48,201 bases of DNA from Comamonadaceae bacterium (lineage in GTDB: Bacteria > Pseudomonadota > Gammaproteobacteria > Burkholderiales > Burkholderiaceae_C), in the NCBI GenBank assembly GCA_027486255.1, contig JAIXPL010000020.1:1-48201 (forward strand), in the 5' to 3' direction. The translations under genes were made by a program, and so were the position numbers. Under the pieces are notes generated by a model. It worked only from the letters and a program-made list of their open reading frames with translations. It did no database searches and had not been told where the DNA came from. Positions within the stretch are counted from its first letter, which is position 1; each line of letters begins with the position of its first letter. Below, piece by piece: positions 1 through 10,694 of the stretch.

Positions 1-441
1 GTCGCCGGGCAGCTGCCACACCTGATTCCAGCCCATTTGCGGCACCTTGAAGCGGCTGCCATCGGGCTGCAGGCGCCCGGCCAGCTCAAAACGCACGACC
101 TCGCCGGGGATCAGGCCGAGCGCCGGGGTGGGCTGGCCATCGATGCCTTCGTGGCTCTGCTCGAGCAGCATCTGCATGCCCACGCACACGCCAAACAGCG
201 GCTTGTGCGCGGCCGCGTGCAGCACGGCCTGGCGCAGTCCCGATTCGCTCAGAGCCCGCATGCAGTCGTGCATGGCGCCTTGGCCAGGCAAGACCACCCG
301 GTCGGCAGCCATCACCTCAGAAGCGCTGGAAGTGACTTTGACTTCGTGGCCCGTCTCGCGGGCCACATGCAGCACAGCCTGGGACACCGAGCGCAGGTTG
401 CCCGAGCCGTAATCGACGACTGCAACGGTTTTGGTAGGCAT
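1..441 (-). CDS. hisH: Imidazole glycerol phosphate synthase, glutaminase subunit HisH (partial)
   Basis: HisH hydrolyses glutamine and channels ammonia to HisF, which makes imidazole glycerol phosphate in histidine synthesis. The first 147 residues are present and the C-terminus lies beyond the left edge (family length is about 200-215). The N-terminus has the class I amidotransferase start [10 protein letters not shown], the oxyanion-strand stretch [10 protein letters not shown] around residue 51, and the nucleophile elbow GVCVGMQ with catalytic Cys86. The His/Glu of the triad are off the window. It follows hisB after 38 bases on the same strand, so it belongs to the hisG-D-C-B-H run. The start is an ATG. 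Confidence 0.96.
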   Translation of the reverse strand, partial: MPTKTVAVVDYGSGNLRSVSQAVLHVARETGHEVKVTSSASEVMAADRVVLPGQGAMHDCMRALSESGLRQAVLHAAAHKPLFGVCVGMQMLLEQSHEGIDGQPTPALGLIPGEVVRFELAGRLQPDGSRFKVPQMGWNQVWQLPGD

Positions 442-479
442 GTTTGAAAAAGCAGGCCCGGGGGACTGCAAGCCAAGGC

Positions 480-1091
480 TCAGAGCGAACCCTTGGTAGA
501 CGGAATGATGCCGGCTGCGCGCGGGTCAATCTCCAGCGCCATGCGCAGCGCACGGGCGAAGGCCTTGAACACCGTCTCGGCCTGGTGGTGGGCGTTCTCG
601 CCCTGCAGGTTGTCGATGTGCAGGGTGATGAAGGCGTGGTTCACCAGGCCCTGGAAAAACTCGAAGGCCAGCTGGGTGTCGAACTGGCCGATCATGCCGC
701 TCTTGAAGGGCACGTGCATCACCAGGCCCGGACGGCCGGAAAAATCGACCACCACGCGCGAGAGCGCTTCGTCCAGCGGCACATAGGCATGGCCATAGCG
801 GCGCAGGCCCTTTTTGTCGCCCACGGCCTTGGCCAGCGCTTGGCCGAGCGTGATGCCCACGTCTTCCACGGTGTGGTGGCCGTCGATGTGCAGATCCCCT
901 TCGGCCACGATGTCCAGATCGATCAGCCCGTGGCGGGCGATCTGGTCGAGCATATGGTCGAAAAAGCCGATGCCCGTGGCCAGGCGCGACTGGCCCGTGC
1001 CATCAAGGTTGACCTTGACGGTGATCTTGGTTTCAGCGGTGTGGCGGCTCACCTCCGCGATGCGAGGGCTGGCCGGGGTGTGGGAGGTCAT
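480..1091 (-). CDS. hisB: Imidazoleglycerol-phosphate dehydratase HisB
   Basis: HisB dehydrates imidazole glycerol phosphate to imidazole acetol phosphate. The protein is 203 residues, the usual size for the monofunctional enzyme, without the phosphatase domain of enterobacterial HisB. Metal-binding motifs are visible: [16 protein letters not shown] in the first half, [11 protein letters not shown] in the middle and a second-half copy around HHQAE. The C-terminus PSTKGSL is typical. The reading frame is open upstream to 1160, but the ATG at 1091 starts the conserved region and overlaps the hisC stop by four bases (ATGA), which argues for coupled translation. Confidence 0.97.
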   Translation of the reverse strand: MTSHTPASPRIAEVSRHTAETKITVKVNLDGTGQSRLATGIGFFDHMLDQIARHGLIDLDIVAEGDLHIDGHHTVEDVGITLGQALAKAVGDKKGLRRYGHAYVPLDEALSRVVVDFSGRPGLVMHVPFKSGMIGQFDTQLAFEFFQGLVNHAFITLHIDNLQGENAHHQAETVFKAFARALRMALEIDPRAAGIIPSTKGSL

Positions 1092-2188
1092 AGGCTTTGC
1101 GTAAGGGCTTGCAGCAATTGCTTGTTCTCGTCGGCGGTGCCCACGGTCAGGCGCAGGCAATTGGCCAGCAAGGGGTGCATTTTAGAAATGTTTTTCACCA
1201 GCACGCCGCGGGCCTTCAGGCCCTCAAAAACGACGGTCGCGCGATCGCTCTCGCCTTCGAAGCGCACCAGCACCATGTTGGCGTCGCTTTGAAAGGGCCG
1301 CACGCCCGGCAGGGCACTGAGCGCCTCCATCAAACGGGCGCGCTCGCGCACCAGGTCCTGGGCCTGCGTGGCGAACACCTCGCGGTGTTCCAGGGCGAAG
1401 AGCGCGCACTCGTAATTGAGAACGCTGATGTTGTAGGGCGGGCGCACCTTGTCGATCTCGGCAATCAGTGCCTGCGGGCCCATCATGTAACCCAGGCGCA
1501 CCCCGGCCAGACCAAACTTGCTGAGCGTGCGCATCAGCAGCACATGGCGGTGGCGGGCCAGGCGATCGATGTAGCTGCGGCTGGCAAAGGGCTGGTAGGC
1601 CTCGTCCATGACCACCAGGCCGCCCTGCTCGCCCACGGCCTGAATGATGGCCTCAATGGCCGCGTCGTCCCAGAGGTTGGCTGTGGGGTTGTTCGGGTAG
1701 GCCAGGTAGGTGATGGAGGGCTTGTGGGTGCGAATGGCCTCCAGCATGGCCGGCAGGTCCAGCTCAAAGTCGGGGGTGAGCGGCACGCCGATGAAGGACA
1801 GGCCCTGCAGCTGCGCACTCATGGCGTACATGACAAAGCCCGGCACAGGCGCCAGCACTGAGCCGCCAGGCACGTCACAGGCCAGTGCCAACAAGGAGAT
1901 CAGCTCGTCAGAGCCGTTGCCCAGCATGATGTCGAAGCCCGTCGGCATGCCGGCGTACTCGGCCAGGGCCCGGCGCAACTCGTTCACGCGGCCATCGGGG
2001 TAGCGGTTGAGCGCCAGGGCGCCCAGCCGCCGACCCAGCTCGGCCTGCAGCTCGGGCGGCAGGCGGTGGGGGTTCTCCATCGCATCGAGCTTGACCATGC
2101 CGGCCGAGTCCTGGATGGCATAGGCGTGCATGGACTGCACGTCCTGGCGGATCAAACGGGCGAGCTTGGGGTCCAAGCCAGTGCTCAT
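1088..2188 (-). CDS. hisC: Histidinol-phosphate aminotransferase HisC
   Basis: A PLP-dependent class I/II aminotransferase that converts imidazole acetol phosphate and glutamate to histidinol phosphate. It has 366 residues, normal for the family. Visible landmarks are ENPHRLP near residue 38, the cofactor-contact stretch GNGSDELI (90-97), YPNNPTA (164-170), MDEAY (194-198) and the Schiff-base lysine Lys224 in [15 protein letters not shown]. It overlaps hisD upstream and hisB downstream by four bases each, so the three genes are almost certainly co-translated. HisC and its paralogues (aromatic aminotransferases) are hard to separate by motif, but the operon settles the call. Confidence 0.97.
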   Translation of the reverse strand: MSTGLDPKLARLIRQDVQSMHAYAIQDSAGMVKLDAMENPHRLPPELQAELGRRLGALALNRYPDGRVNELRRALAEYAGMPTGFDIMLGNGSDELISLLALACDVPGGSVLAPVPGFVMYAMSAQLQGLSFIGVPLTPDFELDLPAMLEAIRTHKPSITYLAYPNNPTANLWDDAAIEAIIQAVGEQGGLVVMDEAYQPFASRSYIDRLARHRHVLLMRTLSKFGLAGVRLGYMMGPQALIAEIDKVRPPYNISVLNYECALFALEHREVFATQAQDLVRERARLMEALSALPGVRPFQSDANMVLVRFEGESDRATVVFEGLKARGVLVKNISKMHPLLANCLRLTVGTADENKQLLQALTQSL

Positions 2189-3522
2189 GACGATGTCCTC
2201 ATGGGGGGGACCGGGTCCAGCCGCAACTCGGCCGCGCGGGCGTGGGCCTGCAGACCTTCACCATAGGCCAGCTCGGCGGCCGTGCGGCCCAGGGTCTGGG
2301 CGCCCGCCGCACTGACCTCGATGAGGCTCGAGCGCTTCTGGAAGTCGTAGACGCCCAGCGGGCTGGAAAAGCGCGCCGTGCCGCTGGTGGGCAACACATG
2401 GTTGGGGCCAGCGCAGTAGTCACCCAGCGACTCGCTGGTGTAGGCGCCCATGAAGATGGCGCCCGCGTGCTTGAGCAGCGGCTCCCACTGACCAGGCTCG
2501 CGGCTGGAGATTTCCAGGTGCTCGGGCGCAATGCGGTTGCTGATGGCGCAAGCCTCTTCCATGCTGCGCGTGTGAATGAGCGCGCCCCGGTCGTTCAGGC
2601 TCTTGGCGATGATGTCACGGCGTGGCATCTCGGGCAGCAGGCGGTCGATCGCGGCCTGAACTTGGGCAATGTAGGCGGCGTCGGGGCAAAGCAGGATGCT
2701 TTGCGCCAGCTCATCGTGCTCGGCCTGCGAGAACAAATCCATGGCCACCCAATCGGCCGGTGTGCTGCCGTCGGCCAGCACCAGGATCTCGGAGGGGCCG
2801 GCGATCATGTCGATGCCGACGGTACCGAACACGCGGCGCTTGGCCGCAGCCACGTAGGCATTGCCCGGGCCGGTGATCTTGTCCACGGCCGGCACAGTGG
2901 CCGTGCCGTAGGCCAGCGCCGCCACGGCCTGCGCACCGCCAATGGTGAAGGCCCGGCTTACGCCGGCCACGAAGGCAGCGGCCAGCACCAGCGGGTTCTT
3001 CTCGCCCTGGGGCGTGGGCACCACCATGATGATCTCGCCCACGCCCGCCACATGGGCTGGGATGGCGTTCATCAGCACGGACGAGGGGTAAGCCGCTTTG
3101 CCGCCGGGCACGTAGATGCCCACGCGGTCCAGGGGCGTGACCTTCTGGCCCAGCAAGGTGCCGTCGGCGTCGCGGTAGCTCCAGCTCTCGCCGCTGGCCC
3201 GCTTTTGGGCCTCGTGGTAGCTGCGCACCCGGGCAGCGGCCGACTGCAGCGCCTCGCGCTGGGCGGGTGGCAGGCTATTGAAGGCAGCCTGGAGCTCGGC
3301 AGGCCTGAGCTCCAAGGCCTGCATGCTGGAGGCCGGCAGCCCATCGAAGCGCTGGGTGTAATCGAGCACGGCGGCATCGCCGCGGGCCTTCACATCGGCC
3401 AGGATGTCGGCCACGCGCTGCTCGATGGCCGAATCCGTGTCGGCCGACCAATGCAGGCGCGCCTGGAAAGCGGCCTCAAAACCAGCATCGGAGGTAGACA
3501 GCATCAGGGCTTGGGCTTTCAT
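2185..3522 (-). CDS. hisD: Histidinol dehydrogenase HisD
   Basis: HisD oxidises histidinol to histidine in two NAD-dependent steps with a bound zinc ion. The protein from the ATG at 3522 is 445 residues. Family motifs run in order: [51 protein letters not shown] with a zinc/catalytic His, APEHLEI, and [14 protein letters not shown]. The frame is open another 16 codons upstream, but that stretch is proline- and tryptophan-rich shadow of hisG and does not look like the family. Only four bases separate it from the hisG stop, and it overlaps hisC by four. Confidence 0.97.
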   Translation of the reverse strand: MKAQALMLSTSDAGFEAAFQARLHWSADTDSAIEQRVADILADVKARGDAAVLDYTQRFDGLPASSMQALELRPAELQAAFNSLPPAQREALQSAAARVRSYHEAQKRASGESWSYRDADGTLLGQKVTPLDRVGIYVPGGKAAYPSSVLMNAIPAHVAGVGEIIMVVPTPQGEKNPLVLAAAFVAGVSRAFTIGGAQAVAALAYGTATVPAVDKITGPGNAYVAAAKRRVFGTVGIDMIAGPSEILVLADGSTPADWVAMDLFSQAEHDELAQSILLCPDAAYIAQVQAAIDRLLPEMPRRDIIAKSLNDRGALIHTRSMEEACAISNRIAPEHLEISSREPGQWEPLLKHAGAIFMGAYTSESLGDYCAGPNHVLPTSGTARFSSPLGVYDFQKRSSLIEVSAAGAQTLGRTAAELAYGEGLQAHARAAELRLDPVPPMRTSS

Positions 3523-3526
3523 CGCG

Positions 3527-4182
3527 TCAGGCCCCGGCAGGTTGGGCCACGGCCTTGGCCATGGCATCAATGATGTGGCGGATGGGGGCCTGCTTGAGCT
3601 TGAGCGCCGCCTGGTTGACCACCAGCCGGGCGCTGATGTCCATGATCTGCTCGACCTCGACCAAATGGTTCGCCTTGAGCGTGCTTCCGGTGGACACCAG
3701 GTCGACGATGGCGTCGGCCAGGCCCGTCAGCGGCGCCAGCTCCATGCTGCCGTAGAGCTTGATGAGGTCCACGTGCACGCCCTTGGCCGAGAAAAAGTCA
3801 CGGGCAATCGCCACGTACTTGGTGGCCACTTTCAGGCGACCACCCTGGCGCACGGCGGCTGCGTAGTCAAAGCCCTCGCGCACGGCCACGCTGATGCGGC
3901 ACTTGGCGATCTGCAGGTCCAGCGGCTGGTAGAGGCCCTCGCTGCCGGATTCGAGCAAGGTGTCCTTGCCCACCACACCGAGGTCGGCACCGCCGTGCTG
4001 CACATAGGTGGGCACGTCGGTGGCGCGCACCAGCACCACACGCAGGTCGGGGCGGTTGGTGGCCAGAATCAGCTTGCGCGATTTCTCGGGGTCGTCGAGC
4101 ACCTCGATGCCAGCGGCGCGCAAGAGCGGCAGGGTGTCATCAAAAATGCGGCCTTTGGAGAGGGCCAGCGTGAGCATGGACA

Positions 4183-4183
<1 letters not shown>
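3527..4183 (-). CDS. hisG: ATP phosphoribosyltransferase HisG, short form
   Basis: The first enzyme of histidine synthesis, joining ATP and PRPP. It has 218 residues and begins [21 protein letters not shown]. The PRPP-loop region [15 protein letters not shown] lies near the C-terminus. The C-terminal ACT regulatory domain of the long (about 300 residue) form is absent, so by family rules this is HisG-S, which works only with the regulatory partner HisZ. No hisZ lies in the window. The start overlaps the murA stop by one base (TAATG); a second ATG two codons in (4177) is equally close to the conserved start. Confidence 0.96.
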
Positions 4184-5454
<1,271 letters not shown>

Positions 5455-5460
5455 GGTCGG

Positions 5461-5703
5461 TCAGGCCTTCTGAGAGGCCCATTCGGCGGGCGTGAGCGTC
5501 TTCATCGAGAGGGCATGAACTTCATCCGTGTGCATGCGCTGGCCCAGGGTGGCGTACACCCGCTGGTGGCGCTGGATGAGGCGCAGGCCCTCAAAGGCGC
5601 TGGAGACGATGGTGGCCTGCCAGTGGCGGCCATCGCCTGAGAGCTCGAGGTGCTGGCAGTCGAGGCCAGCGGCAATCAGGGCTTGGAGTTCTTGGGAGGT
5701 CAT
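5461..5703 (-). CDS. ibaG: BolA/IbaG-family protein
   Basis: An 80-residue BolA-like protein. The family binds [2Fe-2S] clusters together with monothiol glutaredoxins and has roles in iron-sulfur trafficking and acid stress. The family core is visible: CQHLELSGDGRHWQATIVS, then FEGLRLIQRHQRVYATLG, with the conserved His of the helix-turn region in HTDEVHALSMKTLTPAEW. It sits directly upstream of murA and downstream of the mla genes, the position of ibaG (yrbA) in Escherichia coli, so IbaG is preferred over BolA proper. The precise function here is inferred from family. Confidence 0.93.
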   Translation of the reverse strand: MTSQELQALIAAGLDCQHLELSGDGRHWQATIVSSAFEGLRLIQRHQRVYATLGQRMHTDEVHALSMKTLTPAEWASQKA

Positions 5704-5728
5704 GTCGAGTGCACGAAAGCCAGGGTGT

Positions 5729-6502
5729 TCAGTGGCGGATCTTGTAGCCGATCTTCAGCAGGTGCAGCGCGGTGGCACTGACCACCAGCAAGGCAGTAGC
5801 CACCATCAGCAGGCTGATCCAGGGCGAAATATCGCTCACGCCAAAGAAGCCGTAGCGAAAGCCGTCAATCATGTAGAAGAAGGGGTTGAGGTGGCTCACG
5901 CCCTGCCAAAAGGCGGGCAGGGAATGAATCGAATAGAAGACGCCACTGAGGAAGGTCATGGGCATGATGACGAAGTTCTGGAACACGGCCATCTGGTCAA
6001 ACTTCTCGGCCCAGAGGCCGGCGATCAGGCCCAACGTGCCCAGCAGCGCCGCACCCAGCACAGCAAAGGCCAGGGCCCAGAGCGGCGCCACCACGCCGGG
6101 CTGGCCGTAGAAGGCCGTCACCACAAACACGCCCAGGCCCACCACCAGACCACGCAACACCGAGGAGCCCACATAGGCCAGGAACCAGTGCCAGTGCGAC
6201 AGCGGCGTGAGCAACAGGAACACCAGGTTGCCCATGATCTTGCTCTGGATCAGGGACGAGGAGCTGTTGGCAAAAGCGTTCTGCAACACGCTCATCATCA
6301 CCAGGCCAGGCACCAGGAAAGCGGTATAGCTGACGGTGTCGTAGACCTTCACATGGTCTTCCAGCACATGGCCAAAGATCAGCAGGTAGAGCACCGAGGT
6401 CAGGATGGGCGCACCCACGGTCTGACCCGCCACCTTCCAAAAACGCAGGACCTCCTTGTAGAGCAGGGTCTGCCAGCCGCTGGCCACGAAGGCGTCCTTC
6501 AT
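5729..6502 (-). CDS. ABC-2 type transporter permease (YadH family)
   Basis: A 257-residue inner-membrane protein with about six hydrophobic segments, for example PILTSVLYLLIFGHVL near the N-terminus and ISLLMVATALLVVSATALHLL at the C-terminus. The ABC-2 permease signature region is near QNFVIMPMTFLSGVFYSIHSLP. It overlaps the upstream ATPase gene by four bases (ATGA) and forms an exporter with it. The family includes YadH, NodJ and drug or polysaccharide exporters; the substrate is unknown. Placement between the mla genes and ibaG-murA hints at an envelope substrate, which is inference only. Confidence 0.92.
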   Translation of the reverse strand: MKDAFVASGWQTLLYKEVLRFWKVAGQTVGAPILTSVLYLLIFGHVLEDHVKVYDTVSYTAFLVPGLVMMSVLQNAFANSSSSLIQSKIMGNLVFLLLTPLSHWHWFLAYVGSSVLRGLVVGLGVFVVTAFYGQPGVVAPLWALAFAVLGAALLGTLGLIAGLWAEKFDQMAVFQNFVIMPMTFLSGVFYSIHSLPAFWQGVSHLNPFFYMIDGFRYGFFGVSDISPWISLLMVATALLVVSATALHLLKIGYKIRH

Positions 6503-7425
6503 GCCGCCACCTCAGGGGACTGGCCGGTCATGACTTCGAGGAAGACGTCTTCCAGGTCAGCCTTGCGGATCTCTACGTCCTCGGCGTGGAGGCCCGCCTC
6601 GCGCACGGCCGCCAGGTACTGCTCGATTTCGCGCGCGTCATGCGCCGGGAACTGCACGATGCGCCCGGTGATGCGGGCCTGGGCGGCCAGGGCCGGCGGC
6701 AGTTCACGGTCGAGCTTGAAGCGCAGCACATTGGACGACGCCTTCTTGAGCAACTCGGAGGTGCTGGCCAGGGCCACCATGCGGCCTTGCTTGAGCATGG
6801 CCAGGCGGCTGCACAGGGCCTCGGCCTCTTCGAGGTAATGCGTGGTCAGCAACACGGTGCTGCCTTCGCGGTTGAGTCGGGCAATAAACTGCCAGAGCGT
6901 CTGGCGCAGCTCCACGTCCACCCCAGCGGTGGGCTCATCGAGCACGATGACAGGAGGCTTGTGCACCAGGGCCTGGGCGACCAGCACACGGCGTTTCATG
7001 CCGCCGGACAACTGGCGCATGTTGGCACCGGCCTTGTCGGCCAGGCCCAGGCTTTCAAGCAGTTCATCGATCCAGGCTTCGTTGTGGCGCAGCCCGAAAT
7101 AACCGGACTGGATCCGCAGGGTCTCACGCACGGTGAAGAAGGGATCGAACACCAGTTCCTGCGGCACCACACCCAGGAGGCGCCGGGCTTGCGCGTAGTC
7201 GTTGATGACGTCGTGGCCATGCACCTTCACCGAGCCCGCACTGGGGCGGGACAGGCCCGCGAGGATGCTGATCAGGCTGGTCTTGCCCGCGCCGTTCGGC
7301 CCAAGCAAGCCGAAGAATTCACCGGGCTCGATGTCGAAGCTCACGTCGTCCAGGGCCTGGACGGCCGTACCCGTGCCGCGCGGTCGATAGTGCTTGGAGA
7401 CAGACTGAAAGGAGACGGCGGGCAT
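6499..7425 (-). CDS. ABC transporter ATP-binding protein (YadG family)
   Basis: The cytoplasmic ATPase partner of the adjacent ABC-2 permease, 308 residues from the ATG at 7425. Walker A GPNGAGKTS, the ABC signature LSGGMKRR, Walker B VIVLDEPTAGVD and the H-loop LLTTHYLEEAE are all intact. A C-terminal extension of about 80 residues after the nucleotide-binding domain is typical of YadG/CcmA/NodI-like ATPases. The frame is open 18 codons upstream, but that stretch is arginine-rich and unlike the family. A gap of about 70 bases separates it from mlaB, so it may have its own promoter or be read through from the mla genes. Confidence 0.94.
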   Translation of the reverse strand: MPAVSFQSVSKHYRPRGTGTAVQALDDVSFDIEPGEFFGLLGPNGAGKTSLISILAGLSRPSAGSVKVHGHDVINDYAQARRLLGVVPQELVFDPFFTVRETLRIQSGYFGLRHNEAWIDELLESLGLADKAGANMRQLSGGMKRRVLVAQALVHKPPVIVLDEPTAGVDVELRQTLWQFIARLNREGSTVLLTTHYLEEAEALCSRLAMLKQGRMVALASTSELLKKASSNVLRFKLDRELPPALAAQARITGRIVQFPAHDAREIEQYLAAVREAGLHAEDVEIRKADLEDVFLEVMTGQSPEVAA

Positions 7426-7497
7426 GGAAGCCAGCCATTTTACCGGGCGACGGCTGGGCCGCCCGATGCAGCGGCACAAGCCCTGGCCCGGCCGGGC

Positions 7498-7773
7498 TCA
7501 GGCGGCGGGCATGAGCTCGGCGACCCCGTAGAGGCCGGCGAGCTGACGCAGGCGTCCGGGCATGCCGGCCACCGCAAAGCTCAGGCCCATGGCCACCGCA
7601 AAGCGACGGCAATCGAGCAGGACGGCGAGCGCCGATGAGTCAAAGCGCTGGAGCGCCGCCGCATTCACCACCACGGTGGGGCCCGACTGGCCCAGGCGGA
7701 TCGCAGACTGCAGGGCCCGCGCGCAGTTATTGGCCTGCGCATGGGTGAGGACGGCTGGCAGGCGCAGCTCCAT
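7498..7773 (-). CDS. mlaB: STAS-domain protein MlaB
   Basis: A 91-residue single STAS domain. In the Mla system MlaB binds the MlaF ATPase and stabilises the inner-membrane MlaFEDB complex that moves phospholipids between membranes. The STAS phosphorylation-site loop FDSSALAVLLDCRR is visible around residues 44-57. The gene begins four bases after mlaC stops. The protein is divergent, as MlaB usually is, so the name rests on the STAS fold plus its place in the mla operon. Confidence 0.9.
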   Translation of the reverse strand: MELRLPAVLTHAQANNCARALQSAIRLGQSGPTVVVNAAALQRFDSSALAVLLDCRRFAVAMGLSFAVAGMPGRLRQLAGLYGVAELMPAA

Positions 7774-7777
7774 GGCC

Positions 7778-8422
7778 TCAGTTCCTGCGGGAGGAAGCGC
7801 TGCCGGACTTGTTGCGCTCGGCCAGGGCGACGATCAGGCCGTCGATGCCGTTGGCTGAGATTTCCTGCGCGAACTGGGTGCGGTAGGTTTCCACCAGCCA
7901 CACGCCCAGCACGTTCAGGTCATAGATGCGCCAGCCGGCTGGGCCTTTTTCCATTCGGTAGTCCAGCTGAATGGGCTCACCACGGCCCACCACCTCCGTG
8001 CGCACGATGACCTCGTTGTCCGTGGGAGCAGCACGCAAGGGCTTGACCGAGACGGTCTGGTCCTTGACCTGGCTGAGGGCACCGGAATAGGTGCGCACCA
8101 GCATGGTCTTGAACTCTTCCTGCAGGCGCTTTTGCTGCTCGGGCGTGGCCTGGCGCCAATTGCGGCCCACGGCCGAGGCGGTCATGCGGGTGAAGTTGAC
8201 ATAGGGCATGACCTTGCCGTCCACAAAGACCACGATCTTGCGGACATCCCCGGCCTGGACATCCTTGTCGGCCTTGACCGTGTCCAGCACCTCGGTGGAC
8301 AGGCGCTTGATGAGCTGGTCGGGGCCTTCGGAAGCGGTCTGAGCCTGCAGCAGGGGGCTGCACAGGCCAAGAACGCAGGCCAGGCCAAAGGACCAGAAAG
8401 AGCGGAAGGTTCTGCGGTTCAT
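7778..8422 (-). CDS. mlaC: Periplasmic phospholipid-binding protein MlaC
   Basis: MlaC is the soluble shuttle that carries phospholipid between the outer-membrane MlaA complex and the inner-membrane MlaFEDB complex. From the ATG at 8422 it has 214 residues with a Sec signal peptide (MNRRTFRSFWSF then a hydrophobic stretch ending near LLQAQTA). The mature part shows the family features: VFVDGKVMPYVNFTRMTASAVGRNW, then YRMEKGPAGWRIYDLNVLGVWL and a C-terminal VETYRTQFAQEI. The open frame continues 12 codons upstream, but the shorter start gives the better signal peptide. Confidence 0.95.
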   Translation of the reverse strand: MNRRTFRSFWSFGLACVLGLCSPLLQAQTASEGPDQLIKRLSTEVLDTVKADKDVQAGDVRKIVVFVDGKVMPYVNFTRMTASAVGRNWRQATPEQQKRLQEEFKTMLVRTYSGALSQVKDQTVSVKPLRAAPTDNEVIVRTEVVGRGEPIQLDYRMEKGPAGWRIYDLNVLGVWLVETYRTQFAQEISANGIDGLIVALAERNKSGSASSRRN

Positions 8423-8467
8423 GTGAAATTGCACGGGGGAAAGCATCAAAAGCAGCACATCCCGCCC

Positions 8468-9271
8468 TCAAGGGCTGTTGGTCGAGCTCGAAGAAGGAGA
8501 CGAACCCGCCGGCGGGCTGACCGCAGGCGCCTGGGGGGCAGGAACTTCGGGCAGATCGTAGCGCTCCTCGGGTTCGGTCGGGCGCGAAGGGCTTTGGCTG
8601 CCACGTCGGCGCTGCAGATACGCCTCGCGGACAAAGGTGTACTTATCGAGCGCGGCCGCATCGAGCACATTGCCGGCGCCCAGGAAGGTAGCCCGTCTGT
8701 CGACGAGACGAAGCGCCGTGAAGGCACCCCGAATGCTCTCGTCAGCGGAATTGACCAGATCGCCACGCCAATCGACGGGCAGGGCGGCCGTGTCACGCAG
8801 GGTGGAGGGGCCCAGCAGCGGCAGCACGAGGTAGGGGCCGGTGCCCATGCCCCAATGGCCCAGGGTCTGGCCGAAATCCTCACGGTGACGCTCAATGTTC
8901 AATTTGGAGGCGACATCGACCAAGCCCAACAGACCCACCGTGGAGTTGATGCCCACGCGGGCCAGGCTCTCGACCGTCTCCCGGGGCTTGAGCTGCAGCA
9001 GATTATTGGCGGTGGACCAGACATCAGACAGGTTGCCAAAGAAGTTGCTCACCCCACTGCGGACCACACGCGGAAACACGGTCTGGTAACCCTTGGCCAC
9101 GGGCTGAAGCACCTTATCGTCCAGCACCTCGTTGAAGCGGGTAACGCGGCGGTTGTAGCTCTCCCAGGGATCGCGTGGGTCGGCGCCGGGCGCTGTGGCG
9201 CATCCGGCCAGCACCGAAGCGGCCAAGAACAGGCAAAGCGCCGCAGCGCGGCGGAATCGAAGGAGGATCAA
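8468..9271 (-). CDS. mlaA: Outer-membrane lipoprotein MlaA (VacJ)
   Basis: MlaA removes mislocalised phospholipids from the outer leaflet of the outer membrane and hands them to MlaC. The 267-residue protein starts with a lipoprotein signal and lipobox LAGC (Cys24), followed by the family block DPWESYNRRVTRFNEVLD. The C-terminal 35 residues are a low-complexity Pro/Ser tail. The start is a TTG at 9271 that overlaps the mlaD stop, with an AAGGA ribosome-binding site about eight bases upstream; no in-frame ATG fits. In E. coli mlaA is at a separate locus; here it is inside the operon between mlaD and mlaC. Confidence 0.94.
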   Translation of the reverse strand: MILLRFRRAAALCLFLAASVLAGCATAPGADPRDPWESYNRRVTRFNEVLDDKVLQPVAKGYQTVFPRVVRSGVSNFFGNLSDVWSTANNLLQLKPRETVESLARVGINSTVGLLGLVDVASKLNIERHREDFGQTLGHWGMGTGPYLVLPLLGPSTLRDTAALPVDWRGDLVNSADESIRGAFTALRLVDRRATFLGAGNVLDAAALDKYTFVREAYLQRRRGSQSPSRPTEPEERYDLPEVPAPQAPAVSPPAGSSPSSSSTNSP

Positions 9272-9753
9272 GGTTTGTTTCCTTGAGGAGCGCTGCTGTC
9301 GGCGGCCTTGCTGTAGAGGAATTGGCTGATCAGGTTTTCCAGCACCACGGCCGACTGGGTGGTGCTGATCACGTCGCCGGCGGCCAGGTTCTTCTCATCG
9401 CCGCCGGGCTCAATGCCGATGTACTGCTCACCCAGCAGACCGCTGGTGAGGATCTTCAAGGAACTGTCCTTGGGAAAGACAAAGCGCTTGTCCAGGGCCA
9501 GGCGCACACTGGCCTGGTAGTTGGTGTCATCGAAGCTGATGGATTCCACACGGCCGACGACCACACCGGCGCTCTTGACCGCGGCGCGGGGCTTAAGGCC
9601 GCCGATGTTGTCAAAGCGCGCCAGCACAGGGTAGTTGGTGTCGACCAGGCTGATGGACAGAAGGTTACCGGCCTTCAGGGCCAGGAACAGCACAGCGAGG
9701 CCGCCAATGAGGACGAACAAGCCGACCCAGGGGTCTTTGCTGGAGCGTTGCAT
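9268..9753 (-). CDS. mlaD: MCE-domain protein MlaD
   Basis: MlaD forms the hexameric periplasmic ring of the inner-membrane Mla complex. It has 161 residues: a short cytoplasmic N-terminus, one membrane helix (VGLFVLIGGLAVLFLALKAG, residues about 10-29) and one MCE domain (about 38-118) with FDNIGGLKPRAAVKSAGVVVGRV and a ring-pore segment SGLLGEQYIGIEPGG. The length is normal for MlaD. It is separated from mlaE by 146 bases, the largest gap in this operon, and overlaps mlaA by three bases. Confidence 0.96.
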   Translation of the reverse strand: MQRSSKDPWVGLFVLIGGLAVLFLALKAGNLLSISLVDTNYPVLARFDNIGGLKPRAAVKSAGVVVGRVESISFDDTNYQASVRLALDKRFVFPKDSSLKILTSGLLGEQYIGIEPGGDEKNLAAGDVISTTQSAVVLENLISQFLYSKAADSSAPQGNKP

Positions 9754-9808
9754 ACATGCTTTCTGGAAAAACCGTTGCGTGAATGATGAACGGTTTAGGG
9801 TTGCTTTG

Positions 9809-9824
9809 AGCTGACGAGTCAGCT
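9809..9824. repeat. Perfect inverted repeat in the mlaE-mlaD gap
   Basis: The sequence AGCTGACGAGTCAGCT has two perfect 7-base arms around a 2-base centre, and flanking CTTT/AAAG can extend the pairing with one bulge. It lies 55 bases upstream of the mlaD start in the only long gap within mlaFEDACB. No T-run follows on the minus strand, so it is not an obvious terminator. It could be a regulator site or an mRNA hairpin; no regulator is identified. Confidence 0.5.
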
Positions 9825-9899
9825 AAAGCTGAACAAATTTATCAGTATTTTCTCACGGTCACCGCAGGCCCGGCCCCTTAACCTTCAGCGGGCGAGCCC

Positions 9900-10694
9900 T
9901 CAAAGGCTGAACATCAGGGCGGTGAGCACGAAATCCAGTCCCAGCACCGCCAAAGAGGCCTGCACCACGGTGCGGGTGGTGGCGCGCGAGACGCCCTCCG
10001 GGGTGGGCTGGGCCTCAAAGCCCTGATAAAGAGCCACAAAGGTGACGGTGATGCCGAACACCACACTTTTGATGATGCCGTTGCCGACATCGCGCCACAC
10101 ATCGACGCCGCCTTGCATCTGGCTCCAGAAGGAGCCTTCATCCACACCGATCAGGGCCACGCCGACCAGCCAACCGCCCAGGATGCCCACGGCGCTGAAC
10201 ACGGCCGCCAGCAAGGGCATGGCGATGATGCCGCCCCACAGGCGCGGCGCCAGAATGCGGCGCACGGGATCGACCGCCATCATTTCCATGGCCGAGAGCT
10301 GCTCGCCAGCCTTCATCAGTCCAATTTCAGCGGTCAGCGCGGTGCCGGCGCGGCCGGCGAACAGCAGTGCCGAGACCACGGGGCCCAGTTCACGCACCAG
10401 GCTCAGCGCGACCAACAGGCCCAGGGCTTCTGCCGAACCGTAGCGCTGCAGGGTGTAGTAGCCCTGCAAGCCGAGCACGAAGCCCACGAAGAGCCCCGAC
10501 ACCGCAATGATGGCCAGGGAATAGTTGCCCAGAAAGAAGATCTGGTCGCGCACCAGGCCAAAGCGCCTGAGGGTGGGGCCGCTGAGGGCAAAGAGCTTGA
10601 AAAACAGGCCGGTGGCGTGCCCGACATCGGCCAGCTTGCAGCGGGTGGCATAGCCCAGGCTGGCCAGCAGACCCATGAAGTCGGGGCGTTTCAT
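9900..10694 (-). CDS. mlaE: Inner-membrane permease MlaE
   Basis: The transmembrane permease of the MlaFEDB phospholipid transporter, 264 residues with about five hydrophobic helices. The family core is clear: [54 protein letters not shown] and the loop [21 protein letters not shown]. It overlaps mlaF by four bases (ATGA). The fourth and fifth helices are followed by a short basic stretch and end at [10 protein letters not shown], as expected for MlaE. Confidence 0.97.
   Translation of the reverse strand: MKRPDFMGLLASLGYATRCKLADVGHATGLFFKLFALSGPTLRRFGLVRDQIFFLGNYSLAIIAVSGLFVGFVLGLQGYYTLQRYGSAEALGLLVALSLVRELGPVVSALLFAGRAGTALTAEIGLMKAGEQLSAMEMMAVDPVRRILAPRLWGGIIAMPLLAAVFSAVGILGGWLVGVALIGVDEGSFWSQMQGGVDVWRDVGNGIIKSVVFGITVTFVALYQGFEAQPTPEGVSRATTRTVVQASLAVLGLDFVLTALMFSL

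Noticed and set aside
2242..3573. Long plus-strand frames opposite hisD, hisG, murA and the mla genes
   Set aside because: They mirror known genes codon for codon, lack ribosome-binding sites and family motifs, and are shadows.
9809..9824. Rho-independent terminator between mlaE and mlaD
   Set aside because: The hairpin is clear but no T-run follows it on the coding strand, and the downstream genes need transcription.
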